NCBI RefSeq assembly: GCF_002866925.1 | Contig: NZ_PKUQ01000050.1 | Span: 85,810 to 149,809, forward strand | Length of the DNA: 64,000 bases | Source of the DNA: Cohaesibacter celericrescens | GTDB lineage: Bacteria; Pseudomonadota; Alphaproteobacteria; Rhizobiales; Cohaesibacteraceae | Direction of reading: 5' to 3' | Translations under genes and position numbers: made by a program | Notes under the pieces: generated by a model | Seen by the model: the letters and a program-made list of their open reading frames with translations, nothing else | Databases searched by the model: none | What the model was told of the DNA's origin: nothing | Part shown: positions 16,152-27,603 of the stretch, one piece after another | Layout of the letters: every line of letters begins with the position of its first letter | Numbering within the stretch: the stretch's first letter is position 1

Positions 16152-18536
16152 ATGCCAGACCTTTTTGCCAACAACTCTGCACCTCCGTCTCATGAAATGC
16201 AGGAGGACGATCAGGAAGGGATTCGGGCCAAACTAGCACGCATGCACCCGACGCCTTATCTTGAAGGCCTCAATCCGGAACAAAAAGAAGCCGTTGAAAG
16301 CCTTGATGGTCCCCTGTTGGTTCTGGCTGGTGCAGGCACAGGAAAAACACGGGTTCTAACGACACGCATCGGTCATATACTGGCCACACGCCGCGCAGCA
16401 CCTTGGCAAATTCTGTCGGTGACCTTCACCAACAAAGCATCGCGTGAGATGAAAGACCGCATTGGTCGGCTGATCGGTGGGTCGGTTGAAGGCATGCAAT
16501 GGCTGGGCACCTTCCACTCCATCGGCGTTAAAATTCTCCGCCGTCACGCCGAACTGGTTGGCCTCAAGTCCAATTTCACCATTCTCGATAGTGACGACCA
16601 AATCCGCTTGATGAAACAACTCATTCAGGCACAAGGCCTTGATGAAAAACGCTGGCCTGCGCGCCAGCTTGCCGGGTTCATTGATGGCTGGAAAAACCGC
16701 GGCCTTTCGCCGGAGCAAGTGCCACAAGACGAAGCCTTTTTATTCGCGCAAGGCAGCGGCCTCATCCTTTACACCGCCTATCAAGCGCGACTCAAGATTC
16801 TCAATGCCTGCGACTTTGGTGATCTTTTGCTCGAATGTCTGCGTCTTTTCCGCGAACACCCCGATGTTCTCTCAAGCTACCATAACAAATTCCGCTATAT
16901 TCTGGTGGACGAGTATCAAGACACCAACGTAGCGCAATATCTCTGGCTGCGCCTCCTCGCCCAATCCAACCACAATATATGCTGTGTTGGCGACGATGAC
17001 CAATCCATCTATGGCTGGCGCGGCGCCGAAGTCGACAATATCCTGCGCTTTGAAGCAGATTTCCCCGGCGCAAAGGTCATCCGCCTAGAGCGCAACTATC
17101 GCTCGACCGAACATATTTTGGCCGCGGCGTCTCATTTGATCACCTTCAACCAAGGCCGCCTGGGTAAAACCCTGCATCATCAGATTGAAGACGATGAGGC
17201 CGAAAAGGTTACAGTCACATCCATCTGGGATTCAGAAGAAGAAGCCCGCACCATCGGTGATCAAATCGAAGCGCAACAGCGCGATGGCCACAATCTCAAT
17301 GAGATCGCCATTCTGGTGCGTGCGTCTTTCCAAATGCGGTCGTTTGAGGACCGTTTTGTCACCATGGGCCTCAATTATCGCGTCATCGGCGGCCCGCGCT
17401 TTTATGAGCGCGCCGAGATCCGCGATGCTCTTGCCTATTTCCGTGCTGTTGTGCAGTCAGCTGACGACCTTGCCTTTGGACGGATTGTCAACACACCGCG
17501 TCGCGGTTTGGGTGATGCAACCGTGCGCCAAATTCACGCTTTGGCGCGGCATCAAGAAATCCCGTTGATGGAAGCGGCAGCCGAGCTGGTTGGCACCGAA
17601 GACCTCAAACCGCGTGCACGCAGTTCATTGAAGGGGTTGCTTGGTCAATTCAACCATTGGCGCACGATGCTGTCGACCATGAAACATTCTGAATTGGCTG
17701 AAGTCATTCTAGACGAGTCCGGCTACACCGAAATGTGGCAGAAGGAAAAATCGCCTGACGCGCCCGGCAAACTGGAAAATCTGAAAGAGCTTGTTCGGTC
17801 CATTGCAGAATATGAGTCTCTGCCCAGCTTTTTGGAACATATCGCTCTTGTCATGGATCGGGATTCCGGCGAGACCAACGAAGCAGTTTCTATCATGACC
17901 CTTCATTCCGCCAAAGGTCTTGAGTTTGACTCCGTCTTCTTGCCCGGTTGGGAAGAAGGTCTCTTTCCCCATCAGCGCGCGTTGGATGAAACCGGCAACA
18001 AGGGTCTGGAAGAAGAACGCCGGTTGGCCTATGTCGGAATCACCCGCGCTAAAAAACGCGCCAAGATTTATGTCGCCCAGAACCGCCTCATTCATGGCAA
18101 ATGGCAAAACTCCATTCCCTCGCGCTTTCTGGATGAATTGCCCAACAAACATGTCGAAATCGAAGAAACCCAATCCACCTATGGCGGCTATGGCGCATCC
18201 GGTGTTGGCGGCTCTATCTATGGCAAAAGCCGGTTTGATAAATCCGACCCGTTTGAAAGCTCTTACGACACCCCGGGCTGGAAACGCGCACAAGCCAACA
18301 AAGCCAACCGATCAAAAAGTGGGTCCTCACATGGCAGCCACACCTCTCACCTGATCGAGGGCGAACTTGTTGCCAAAAGCGTTTCAGATGGCCCCGCCAA
18401 ATATGCAGTCGGCGAACGGGTCTTTCACATCAAATTCGGTTATGGTGAGGTCAAATCTGTTGAAGGCAACAAACTGACCATCCAGTTCCAAACAGGTCAA
18501 AAACGCGTTGTCGATTCGTTTGTAGAAAAGCACTAA
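16152..18536 (+). CDS. uvrD: UvrD/PcrA-type ATP-dependent DNA helicase
   Basis: A superfamily 1A 3'-5' helicase acting in nucleotide excision and mismatch repair and in clearing recombination or transcription blocks. From the ATG at 16152 it has 794 residues (a TTG at 16134 would add six). The motifs run in order: LNPEQKEAV (Q motif), GAGTGKT (Walker A), TFTNKAS (Ia), VDEYQDTN (II), GDDDQSIYGWRGA (III), RLERNYRS (IV), MTLHSAKGLEFDSVFLPGWEEGLFP (V) and EERRLAYVGITRAKK (VI). The C-terminal 55 residues (VGERVFHIKFGYGEVKSVEGNKLTIQF) are the tudor-like domain of UvrD/PcrA that binds RNA polymerase. The Gly/Ser-rich linker before it (about 690-740) is typical. Confidence 0.95.
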   Translation: MPDLFANNSAPPSHEMQEDDQEGIRAKLARMHPTPYLEGLNPEQKEAVESLDGPLLVLAGAGTGKTRVLTTRIGHILATRRAAPWQILSVTFTNKASREMKDRIGRLIGGSVEGMQWLGTFHSIGVKILRRHAELVGLKSNFTILDSDDQIRLMKQLIQAQGLDEKRWPARQLAGFIDGWKNRGLSPEQVPQDEAFLFAQGSGLILYTAYQARLKILNACDFGDLLLECLRLFREHPDVLSSYHNKFRYILVDEYQDTNVAQYLWLRLLAQSNHNICCVGDDDQSIYGWRGAEVDNILRFEADFPGAKVIRLERNYRSTEHILAAASHLITFNQGRLGKTLHHQIEDDEAEKVTVTSIWDSEEEARTIGDQIEAQQRDGHNLNEIAILVRASFQMRSFEDRFVTMGLNYRVIGGPRFYERAEIRDALAYFRAVVQSADDLAFGRIVNTPRRGLGDATVRQIHALARHQEIPLMEAAAELVGTEDLKPRARSSLKGLLGQFNHWRTMLSTMKHSELAEVILDESGYTEMWQKEKSPDAPGKLENLKELVRSIAEYESLPSFLEHIALVMDRDSGETNEAVSIMTLHSAKGLEFDSVFLPGWEEGLFPHQRALDETGNKGLEEERRLAYVGITRAKKRAKIYVAQNRLIHGKWQNSIPSRFLDELPNKHVEIEETQSTYGGYGASGVGGSIYGKSRFDKSDPFESSYDTPGWKRAQANKANRSKSGSSHGSHTSHLIEGELVAKSVSDGPAKYAVGERVFHIKFGYGEVKSVEGNKLTIQFQTGQKRVVDSFVEKH

Positions 18537-18714
18537 AAACCAAACACACCAAGGCACCTGCTTGCCTTTGCAGCCCAGACGGTTTATCGACTGACAAAAG
18601 CCAAAGCGTTGCCATGACCACTAAAAAATTGGCCATGAATCTACGCACCCACCCAATATTTCGGCCTTGTCTGATTTCGTAAAACAGAAAAGGCTTGGAT
18701 TGTGAGACAAAGCC

Positions 18715-19584
18715 ATGCCCCAATATCTTTATGCCGAAGGCAACTTGGAAGAAATTCAAACCGCCGCCAAACATCTAGAAAACGTGTTTGAAGAAGACGG
18801 CTTTGCAGTCTCCAATTTCGAGATTGATGAAGACAACGGCCTTTGGGCTTTGTCACTTTATCCTGCCGAAGAGGGTGTCACCGACACCTACAAGATTGCA
18901 CTGGCTGAATTATCTGCTCTTTCCATGCAAATACCGCTCAAAATCAAAGAACTAGAAGACGAAGATTGGGTTAGCAAATCGCTTGAAGGGCTCTCCCCCG
19001 TTGAGGCCGGGCGCTTTGTGGTTCATGGTTCCCACGACAAGGGCCTGAACACCAAAGGCCGGATACCAATTCAGATCAATGCAGGCCAAGCCTTTGGCAC
19101 GGGACATCACGGCACCACAGCCGGTTGTCTGAAGATCATCAGCGAAGAGCTGCGCAGCTATAGCCCTTGCCGGATACTCGATCTTGGCACGGGGTCAGGC
19201 GTTTTGGCTATCGCATTGGCAAAATTGCTAAAGCAAGAAGTGATTGCCACGGATATCGACCCTATTTCCATTGAAACAACAAATGAAAATATCCGTATCA
19301 ATGGGGTACATCCCCTTGTGAAAACAGCGGTAGCTACGGGCTTCTCACATTCAATTTTTAAGGAAAAAGGCCCATTTGACCTGATCGTTGCCAATATTCT
19401 GGCCGGTCCTCTATGCCAAATGGCTCCAGAACTTGCCGCTCACACCAGCGTTGGTGGCCGCATCATTCTGTCTGGTCTGCTTCCTCATCAACGCGCAAGA
19501 GTGATTGCTGCCTATCGCACACAAGGTATGCGGCTCATCCGTTCCATCACCCAAGATGGATGGCTGGTTTTGGTGCTCGGGTAA
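18715..19584 (+). CDS. prmA: Ribosomal protein L11 methyltransferase PrmA
   Basis: PrmA trimethylates ribosomal protein L11 at several lysines and the N-terminus using S-adenosylmethionine. The 289-residue protein has a divergent N-terminal substrate-recognition domain (1-60), a linker, and a class I methyltransferase domain with AFGTGHHGTT (residues 124-133), motif I ILDLGTGSGVLAIA (about 155), ATDIDP (motif II) and DLIVANILAGPL (motif IV). These are diagnostic. The ATG at 18715 lies 178 bases after the helicase stop with no strong ribosome binding site. A hairpin terminator follows the stop at once. Confidence 0.95.
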   Translation: MPQYLYAEGNLEEIQTAAKHLENVFEEDGFAVSNFEIDEDNGLWALSLYPAEEGVTDTYKIALAELSALSMQIPLKIKELEDEDWVSKSLEGLSPVEAGRFVVHGSHDKGLNTKGRIPIQINAGQAFGTGHHGTTAGCLKIISEELRSYSPCRILDLGTGSGVLAIALAKLLKQEVIATDIDPISIETTNENIRINGVHPLVKTAVATGFSHSIFKEKGPFDLIVANILAGPLCQMAPELAAHTSVGGRIILSGLLPHQRARVIAAYRTQGMRLIRSITQDGWLVLVLG

Positions 19585-19590
19585 AGCACC

Positions 19591-19628
19591 AAAAAAGAAA
19601 GCGGACCAAAGGCCCGCTTTTCTTTTTA
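19591..19628 (+). terminator. Rho-independent terminator after prmA
   Basis: AAAGCGGACC and GGCCCGCTTT form a 10-bp stem with one A-C mismatch and an AAA loop. A TTTTCTTTTT tract follows. The A-rich 5' flank could make it work in both directions, stopping the minus-strand gene that ends at 19735 as well. Confidence 0.85.
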
Positions 19629-19734
19629 GTAATTTCCAGACTATGCCCCAAGACCATTTAGAAAATGAGAAACTTAGGAAACAGCTGTTCAAGCCGATAC
19701 AAATCACCCAATCGGCCTGAGATGCGTATCTTTA

Positions 19735-19902
19735 TCAGAACGGAAGATATTTAGGGTCACCAAGTTTCAACTCATCTGCATCAAAGCCGTTTGCTTCCAG
19801 CAAATCGCGGTCGGCAGTGCGTAGATAGATTTGTAGGTGACGGCGCGCTTCTTCTTCACGTGCAGCAAATATTTTTCCAAGTGTACGGCTAACGATAGAC
19901 AT
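19735..19902 (-). CDS. DUF1127-like small protein (55 aa)
   Basis: A 55-residue frame, ATG at 19902 to TGA at 19735-19737, preceded by AAAAGGATGATGAA, a strong ribosome binding site at proper spacing. The product begins MSIVSRTLGKIFAAREEEAR and continues HLQIYLRTADRDLLEANGFDADEL. The aromatic/basic amphipathic start and the later L-x-D/A-L-x-x-x-G-(F/L) pattern resemble the DUF1127 (YjiS-like) small proteins abundant in alphaproteobacteria, some of which bind RNA or affect phosphate and carbon metabolism. It shares the REEEA/REEQA block and a following tyrosine with the 44-residue protein encoded at 20178-20312, so the two look like distant paralogues. Assignment to the family is by pattern only. 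Confidence 0.6.
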   Translation of the reverse strand: MSIVSRTLGKIFAAREEEARRHLQIYLRTADRDLLEANGFDADELKLGDPKYLPF

Positions 19903-20045
19903 TTCATCATCCTTTTATCATCAGACCCCGACATCCGGACTCTATGACTTTAGTATAGGTCGAAATTAACCCATGATTAAATATACGTTTCTTCAAATCA
20001 GCCATTCAAAAAATGCATGCCTATCAAATATGAAGACCAGATACG

Positions 20046-20068
20046 AAAAAAGCGGGTCGTAACCCGCT
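20046..20068 (-). terminator. Rho-independent terminator on the minus strand
   Basis: AGCGGGT (20051-20057) and ACCCGCT (20062-20068) make a perfect 7-bp stem with a 4-base loop. Read on the minus strand it is followed by TTTTTT. It would end the transcript carrying the 44-codon gene at 20178-20312. Confidence 0.8.
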
Positions 20069-20177
20069 TGTTTCCTTGGAACTAATTTGTTGAACGGTAT
20101 TCCTTCCGTCCGGCGCTTTGATCGGCTTCCATCCTGCTCCCTTCAGCAGCTGGAGCCGTTAAAAGCACCCCAAGTCA

Positions 20178-20312
20178 TTAATCTTTTGAATCTGTAGAAA
20201 TTTCGAGCATGGTGTCGATACCGTGGTCAGCCATGTAAGTACTTACAAAACGCTCTGCCTGTTCTTCACGGGACTGGATGTAACGATCGAAAGCGCGGTT
20301 AAAGAAGTTCAT
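20178..20312 (-). CDS. Very small protein (44 aa) related to the DUF1127-like neighbour
   Basis: A 44-residue frame from ATG (20312) to TAA (20178-20180), with AAAAGGAAAA 4-12 bases before the start as a good ribosome binding site. The product starts MNFFNRAFDRYIQSREEQAE and continues RFVSTYMADHGIDTML. It has the same layout as the 55-residue protein downstream on the strand: a short aromatic/basic helix, then R-E-E-Q/E-A, then a tyrosine, then an acidic tail. The terminator at 20046-20068 closes its transcript 110 bases later, so it seems to be a separate small transcription unit. Function is unknown. Confidence 0.6.
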   Translation of the reverse strand: MNFFNRAFDRYIQSREEQAERFVSTYMADHGIDTMLEISTDSKD

Positions 20313-20657
20313 AATGTTTTTCCTTTTGGTTTCTGTCAGTCATGCTTGACTTACATCAACAATATGGTGCATTGCGGTGATTTGAAAAAGAGCCAATTGC
20401 TCAAGACTGCCATGCGAATATTGCATATCGAAAATATGAGCTCCGCGTTAAACGCAAATACGGGTTAAGACCTAGGTGATATATATCAGGTTAGAACACC
20501 TGCATTCGGTTGCGAGACCGGACCAAATTTGCCACTTTAGCCCTATGTAGATAAGCGCCCCATCGATGTGTCGGTGGTTGCAAAAACCTTTGCCAATCCA
20601 CTCCTATTTCCATTAGAAATCAATAAATGTCATTATGAATCCCAGAGGATTTCGTCC
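20313..20657. other. Intergenic region before the aminopeptidase gene
   Basis: 345 bases without a supportable gene. It must hold the minus-strand promoter of the 44-codon gene and the plus-strand promoter of the aminopeptidase gene. The only symmetric element I see is TGATATATATCA, a 12-bp palindrome at 20477-20488; whether anything binds it is unknown. Confidence 0.4.
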
Positions 20658-22478
20658 ATGTTCCAAGAATTTAGCGATCAAGCTTGCCCAGAGCAAGGCC
20701 GCGTTCGGCTCCCTCTATTGCGGGAGGAATTACAAGAACAGGGCCTATCGGGCTTCATTGTGCCTAGAGCCGATGAATATGGTGGTGAGAATCTGGCCCC
20801 CTATGCTGAGCGCTTAAGCTGGTTGACGGGCTTCACCGGATCCGCTGGCACGTCTGTCATTCTCAAAACCAAGGCCGCAGTCTTCATCGACGGGCGCTAC
20901 ACCCTGCAAGTGCGGGATCAAGTCGACACAGAGCTATTGACCCCGATCTCTGTTCCTCAAAGCTCGGTCTCCAAATGGCTAGAGGCCAATCTGTCATCTG
21001 GCGACGTGATCGGTTTTGATCCGTGGCTGCATGGATCCAGAGACGTGGCGCGTTTGCAAGATGTCTGCGAAAAGGCAGGAGCCGAGCTCAAGGCTTGTGA
21101 AACCAACCCAATTGACGCGATCTGGACCAATCAGCCAGAGCGCCCGAAAGCACCTATTGTGCCCCACCCGATGAGTTTGGCTGGTCAAACCGCAGAAGAA
21201 AAACTGAACAAAATTTCAAAACAACTGCAAGGCAAAGCCGATGCAACATTCATCACCCAAGGTGATAGCATTGCTTGGTTGCTCAACATTCGCGGCAGTG
21301 ATGTACCAAGGGCACCGCTTCCCCTGGCCTTTGCAATCGTTACGGCGGCCTCCAAAGCCATTCTCCTGATTGATCCATCCAAACTGACCGCTGAAACACG
21401 AGCGCATTTGCCTGACAGCATCACAATTGAACCGCTGGACAACTTACCGACAATCATCAGCAATCTTGCGGCCTCGGTTAAAAACTGGATGCTGGATGAT
21501 CAGTTGGTGCCATTCGCCGTCAGAACCATCATCGAAGCCACAGGTGCTGAAGTTGTTATTGGCCAGGATCTCTGCCTCAAACCAAAATCTGCCAAGAATA
21601 AGGCTGAGCTGGCAGGAATGCGAACCGCGCACCTCCGTGATGGCATCGCCATGTGTAATTTCCTTGCGTGGCTTGATACAATGGCACCGACAGACAGCCT
21701 GGATGAAATCGCGGCAGCTTCGGCGCTCGAACACTTCAGGTCTGCGTCTGGTTGCTTAAAAGACATCTCGTTTGAGACAATATCCGGCGCCGGCCCCAAT
21801 GGCGCGATTGTGCATTACCGCGTCAGTGAAGCGAGCAACCGAAAGTTTGATCAAAACTCGCTCTTCCTCGTTGATTCAGGAGGCCAGTATCCAGACGGCA
21901 CCACCGACATCACACGCACGATAGCCATCGGTACACCCGATACAGAAATGAAAGACCGCTTTACGCGGGTTCTCAAAGGCATGATTGCCGTTTCTATGGC
22001 GCGTTTCCCCAAAGGGGCCAACGGCGCGCAGCTGGACACTCTGGCGCGGATGCCTTTGTGGCAAGCCGGACTTGATTATGCCCATGGCACAGGGCATGGC
22101 GTGGGGTCATATCTGTGTGTGCATGAAGGCCCCCAACGCATTTCAAAAGCAGGCGCGGTGCCTCTGGAAACCGGCAACATCCTGTCCAATGAGCCCGGCT
22201 ATTACAAAACCGGAGCGTGGGGAATCAGGATCGAAAATCTGCTTGCGGTCACAGAGCCAGAAACAATCAAAGACGGCGAAGACGCCATGCATGCCTTTGA
22301 AACCCTGACTTTGTGCCCAATTGATCACCGACTCGTCGATGCGCGCCTGTTGACGCAGTCCGAGCTGGATTGGTTCAACGACTATCACGAAAGGGTCTTT
22401 GCAGAATTGTCAGGTGATCTGGATGAAAAAACCCGTGCATGGCTGGCTGAAGCAACCAAGCCATTGCACAAATCATAA
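20658..22478 (+). CDS. Xaa-Pro aminopeptidase (aminopeptidase P, M24B)
   Basis: A cytoplasmic metallopeptidase that removes N-terminal residues preceding proline. I start at the ATG at 20658 (606 residues), which has AGAGGA 8 bases upstream; the frame is open 90 bases further without conservation. The three-domain layout is that of eukaryotic-type XPNPEP1: two creatinase N-terminal domains (about 20-150 and 155-310) and the pita-bread catalytic domain (320-550). Dinuclear metal ligands are visible in DSGGQYPDGTTDITRT (two Asp), GTGHGVGSYLCVHEGP (His), NEPGYYK (Glu) and GIRIENL (Glu). It converges with ligA, leaving a 26-base gap. Confidence 0.93.
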   Translation: MFQEFSDQACPEQGRVRLPLLREELQEQGLSGFIVPRADEYGGENLAPYAERLSWLTGFTGSAGTSVILKTKAAVFIDGRYTLQVRDQVDTELLTPISVPQSSVSKWLEANLSSGDVIGFDPWLHGSRDVARLQDVCEKAGAELKACETNPIDAIWTNQPERPKAPIVPHPMSLAGQTAEEKLNKISKQLQGKADATFITQGDSIAWLLNIRGSDVPRAPLPLAFAIVTAASKAILLIDPSKLTAETRAHLPDSITIEPLDNLPTIISNLAASVKNWMLDDQLVPFAVRTIIEATGAEVVIGQDLCLKPKSAKNKAELAGMRTAHLRDGIAMCNFLAWLDTMAPTDSLDEIAAASALEHFRSASGCLKDISFETISGAGPNGAIVHYRVSEASNRKFDQNSLFLVDSGGQYPDGTTDITRTIAIGTPDTEMKDRFTRVLKGMIAVSMARFPKGANGAQLDTLARMPLWQAGLDYAHGTGHGVGSYLCVHEGPQRISKAGAVPLETGNILSNEPGYYKTGAWGIRIENLLAVTEPETIKDGEDAMHAFETLTLCPIDHRLVDARLLTQSELDWFNDYHERVFAELSGDLDEKTRAWLAEATKPLHKS

Positions 22479-22504
22479 AATACCCAGCAAACGAAATGGA
22501 TCGG

Positions 22505-24628
<2,124 letters not shown>

Positions 24629-26308
24629 TTATGCCCTCGCTTTTTCATCAGACATCAAACGGCGAGCAGCCGCCCGTGCCTCGTCGGAAACAACATCGCC
24701 CGCCAACATTCGCGCAATCTCTTCTTCTCGGTGATCGCCATCAATAACAGAGACCCCCGTGGCAACCCTATTTTCGCCCTTAACAGCAGTTTTCGCAATC
24801 CGCATGTGTGCGTCAGCACGAGAAGCAACCTGTGGCGCGTGGGTGACTGACAACACCTGCACATTGCCAGCAAGGCGCGCCAATCGGCGCCCAATAGCAT
24901 CGGCCACCGCACCACCAACGCCGGTGTCAATCTCGTCGAAAACAAGCGTCGGCGCAGAGCCTTTATCGGCCATAGCAACCTTCAGTGCCAATAGGAAGCG
25001 AGACAACTCCCCACCGGATGCGACTTTCATCATCGGCCCGGCTTTGGTACCCGGGTTAGTTTGAACCCAAAACTCAAGCTGATCAATGCCGTCTTCACTG
25101 CGCGCCTCACCATCACTGGTCATATTGACCAAGAAGCGAGCGGCCTCCAGCTTCAGGGACGGCAGTTCTGCCATCACTTCTTTAATAAGTGCATCGGCTA
25201 CTTTCTTGCGTTTTTTACTCAGATCGACAGCCGCTTTATCATAAAGGGCTTTGGTGCTGACAGCGGCCTGACGCAGCGCAACCAAACGCTCTTCGCCATG
25301 ATCAAGCGTATCGAGTTCTTCGCGCATTTTTGCCAACAAACCAACCAAGGCATCGCCGGTTAGCTTGTGTTTTCGAGCCAACGCCCGCAGACCAAAAAGC
25401 CGTTCTTCGGTCTGTTCCAATTCACGCGGATCAAAATCCGTTTGCCGTTGAGCTTCTTCAAGGCTGCCACGAGCTTCTTCCAAGGCATTCAACGCAACAT
25501 TCAAATGCTGCAAAGTTTCATCGAGCAAACCCGGCATTTGTTCGGTTTTGCGCTCAAGTCGCCGCATCATTCCAGACAAGGTTGGGATGGGCGACGCATT
25601 GCCATCCAGCACCTCAAAAGCCTCATTCAGATCGCCAGCAATCTTTTCCGATTGCATCATCACAGTGCGTTTAGCGGCAAGTTCATCTTCTTCCCCCTCA
25701 ACGGGGCCAAATGCGGAGAGCTCATCGACCGACGCATTGAGATAGTCGGCTTCCTTGCGTGCTTCTTCAATCGAGTGTTCCAGATGCGCCAGATCTTTTT
25801 CAGCCTTGCGCCAATCCTTGAATAGCTTACCCACCTTGGCAACTTGGCCCTGCAATCCACCAAAAGCATCCAGCAAACTGCGATGCACAGAAACGTCCAC
25901 CAAAGCACGATCATCATGCTGCCCATGAATCTCGACAAGACCGTCGCCAATCTGGCGCAGCATACCGGCACTGACGGGTTGATCATTGACATAGGCTCGC
26001 GTGCGGCCATCACCATTTTGCACACGGCGCAAAATAAGATCACTGCCACTGGACAGTCCCTGCTCTTCCAAAAGGGAAAAAACGGGGTGGCTGGGCGTAA
26101 GGTCAAAGCTGGCGACAATCTGGCCCTGTTTTTGGCCAGCACGCACCAACCCACCATCTCCCCGCCCGCCGAGTGCAAGCGACAGAGAATCCAGCAAAAT
26201 AGACTTGCCCGCACCGGTTTCGCCGGTCAGCACAGTCATGCCATCGCCGAATTCCAGATCCAGGCGATCAATCAACACAATGTCACGGATGGAAAGCGAG
26301 GCGAGCAT
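24629..26308 (-). CDS. recN: DNA repair protein RecN
   Basis: RecN is an SMC-like ATPase that helps double-strand break repair. The 559-residue protein has Walker A TGETGAGKSILLDSL at residues 31-45 and two coiled-coil stretches (about 150-230 and 265-370) around a short central region. The C-terminal ABC half carries SGGELSRFLLALK (signature) and LVFDEIDTGVGG (Walker B with D-loop). Gene order bamD-recN-ligA behind lpxC is standard in Hyphomicrobiales. The 190-base gap upstream could hold its own promoter; a half-matching SOS-like element there was not convincing. Confidence 0.96.
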   Translation of the reverse strand: MLASLSIRDIVLIDRLDLEFGDGMTVLTGETGAGKSILLDSLSLALGGRGDGGLVRAGQKQGQIVASFDLTPSHPVFSLLEEQGLSSGSDLILRRVQNGDGRTRAYVNDQPVSAGMLRQIGDGLVEIHGQHDDRALVDVSVHRSLLDAFGGLQGQVAKVGKLFKDWRKAEKDLAHLEHSIEEARKEADYLNASVDELSAFGPVEGEEDELAAKRTVMMQSEKIAGDLNEAFEVLDGNASPIPTLSGMMRRLERKTEQMPGLLDETLQHLNVALNALEEARGSLEEAQRQTDFDPRELEQTEERLFGLRALARKHKLTGDALVGLLAKMREELDTLDHGEERLVALRQAAVSTKALYDKAAVDLSKKRKKVADALIKEVMAELPSLKLEAARFLVNMTSDGEARSEDGIDQLEFWVQTNPGTKAGPMMKVASGGELSRFLLALKVAMADKGSAPTLVFDEIDTGVGGAVADAIGRRLARLAGNVQVLSVTHAPQVASRADAHMRIAKTAVKGENRVATGVSVIDGDHREEEIARMLAGDVVSDEARAAARRLMSDEKARA

Positions 26309-26497
26309 GGTTTCCTCTTGGATCAGACGAGCTTAACTGGTCAGTTCACTGACTCGGATTTCGAGCCATGCTATGACAATTCGCCATCTAAAAGCAATCA
26401 GGCAATGCGCAAAAACGTGAACAAAACAAGATCATTCCCACAAGACAATTCTATGCGACGAGACATTTCTATCGTGCGGGGCAAACTTGACTGCCTA

Positions 26498-27316
26498 TCA
26501 GCGAAACAGGCGTGCCATCCAAGAGCCGCGATTGACCTTGGGGGCCAAACCATCCTTATTCAGCATGCCATAGGCAATCTTGTACCATTTGCTCTGCGGG
26601 AAGTTATGGCCCAAAACAGCGACTGCGGTTTGTGCTTCATGGGTAATGCCCATGGCGAGATAGGACTCAGCCAAACGCATCAAGCCTTCTTCCACCTGAC
26701 GTGTCATCTGGAAGTCAGTTACCACCACTTTGAACCGGTTGACCGCCGCAATATACTCTTTGCGCTCGAGATAGTAACGACCAATCTGCATTTCCTTACC
26801 TGCCAATTGATCCATTGTAATACGGATTTTGCGGCGGGCGTCATCGGAATATTCAGAATCGGGGTAGCGCTGGATCAACTCGTTCATCGCCTGCATCGCA
26901 CGCTCTGACGATTCTTGATCGCGTGTAACATCAGGAATCTGTTTGAAGTAGGACTGCCCAATCAAATAATAGGCGTATGGCGCATCGTCATCACCGGGAT
27001 ATAGTGCAATGAATCGCTTTGCTGCCGAGATACACTCTGTATATTGACCGCTTTTATAATGCGTATAGGCGGTCAGCATCATGGATTTGCGAGCATAGTT
27101 GGAATAGGGATGCTGGCGATCAAGCTCCTCGAATTTCTTCTTGGCTTCTTTTGCATCGCCGGTTTCCATAGCCACAAGGCCTTCTGCATAGAGCTTCTCG
27201 GCTGGAATCTCTTCAAAAGCCAACTCGGAAGGGTCGGTGCTGGAGCAAGCCGCCAAGCCGGTAGCCAACACCAGAGCGAGCCCAAACCGGCCGCGTTTTG
27301 CAGAAAGAAAACCCAT
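26498..27316 (-). CDS. bamD: Outer membrane assembly lipoprotein BamD
   Basis: BamD (formerly ComL/YfiO) is the essential lipoprotein of the BAM complex that folds beta-barrel proteins into the outer membrane. The 272-residue precursor has a signal peptide with lipobox LAAC (Cys near residue 24). It is followed by TPR-like repeats: EKLYAEGLVAMETGDAKEAKKKFEEL, then YSNYARKSMMLTAYTHYKSGQYTECISAAKRF and further units to about 245. The C-terminus is short and basic. It sits between lpxC and recN with 240 bases upstream, so it may have its own promoter as well as readthrough from lpxC. Confidence 0.94.
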   Translation of the reverse strand: MGFLSAKRGRFGLALVLATGLAACSSTDPSELAFEEIPAEKLYAEGLVAMETGDAKEAKKKFEELDRQHPYSNYARKSMMLTAYTHYKSGQYTECISAAKRFIALYPGDDDAPYAYYLIGQSYFKQIPDVTRDQESSERAMQAMNELIQRYPDSEYSDDARRKIRITMDQLAGKEMQIGRYYLERKEYIAAVNRFKVVVTDFQMTRQVEEGLMRLAESYLAMGITHEAQTAVAVLGHNFPQSKWYKIAYGMLNKDGLAPKVNRGSWMARLFR

Positions 27317-27550
27317 CGTTACTCATACCCTTCAATCAGGAAGCAGATCCATCCGCCCGGCCGCGCAGGCCACGTCTATCTTGTCTTTACAAGAAAGCAG
27401 TAGAATTTTCCAACAGTGTCATCACAATTTAGGAAAAAATGTGTCTTACCGCCAAGTTGCTCGCTATATCTTCACAGCAAAGTCACTTATACGCACAATC
27501 TAAGACAATCGCACCCACAATCCCAAGATTTTTGCCGCCAATAGAGTGTT

Positions 27551-27578
27551 AAAACAAAAAGGGTGACTTGCGCCACCC
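27551..27578 (-). terminator. Possible terminator after lpxC
   Basis: On the minus strand a GGGTG...CACCC stem (27561-27578) is followed by TTTTTGTTTT, 26 bases past the lpxC stop. The stem is only about 5-6 bp, so termination may be partial. Confidence 0.6.
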
Positions 27579-27603
27579 CAAATTTATCAAAACAAATGCA
27601 AGC

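Noticed and set aside
26419..26433. GAAC-N7-GATC upstream of recN as a LexA (SOS) box
   Set aside because: One half is mismatched against the alphaproteobacterial GTTC-N7-GTTC consensus, and it lies over 100 bases from the gene.
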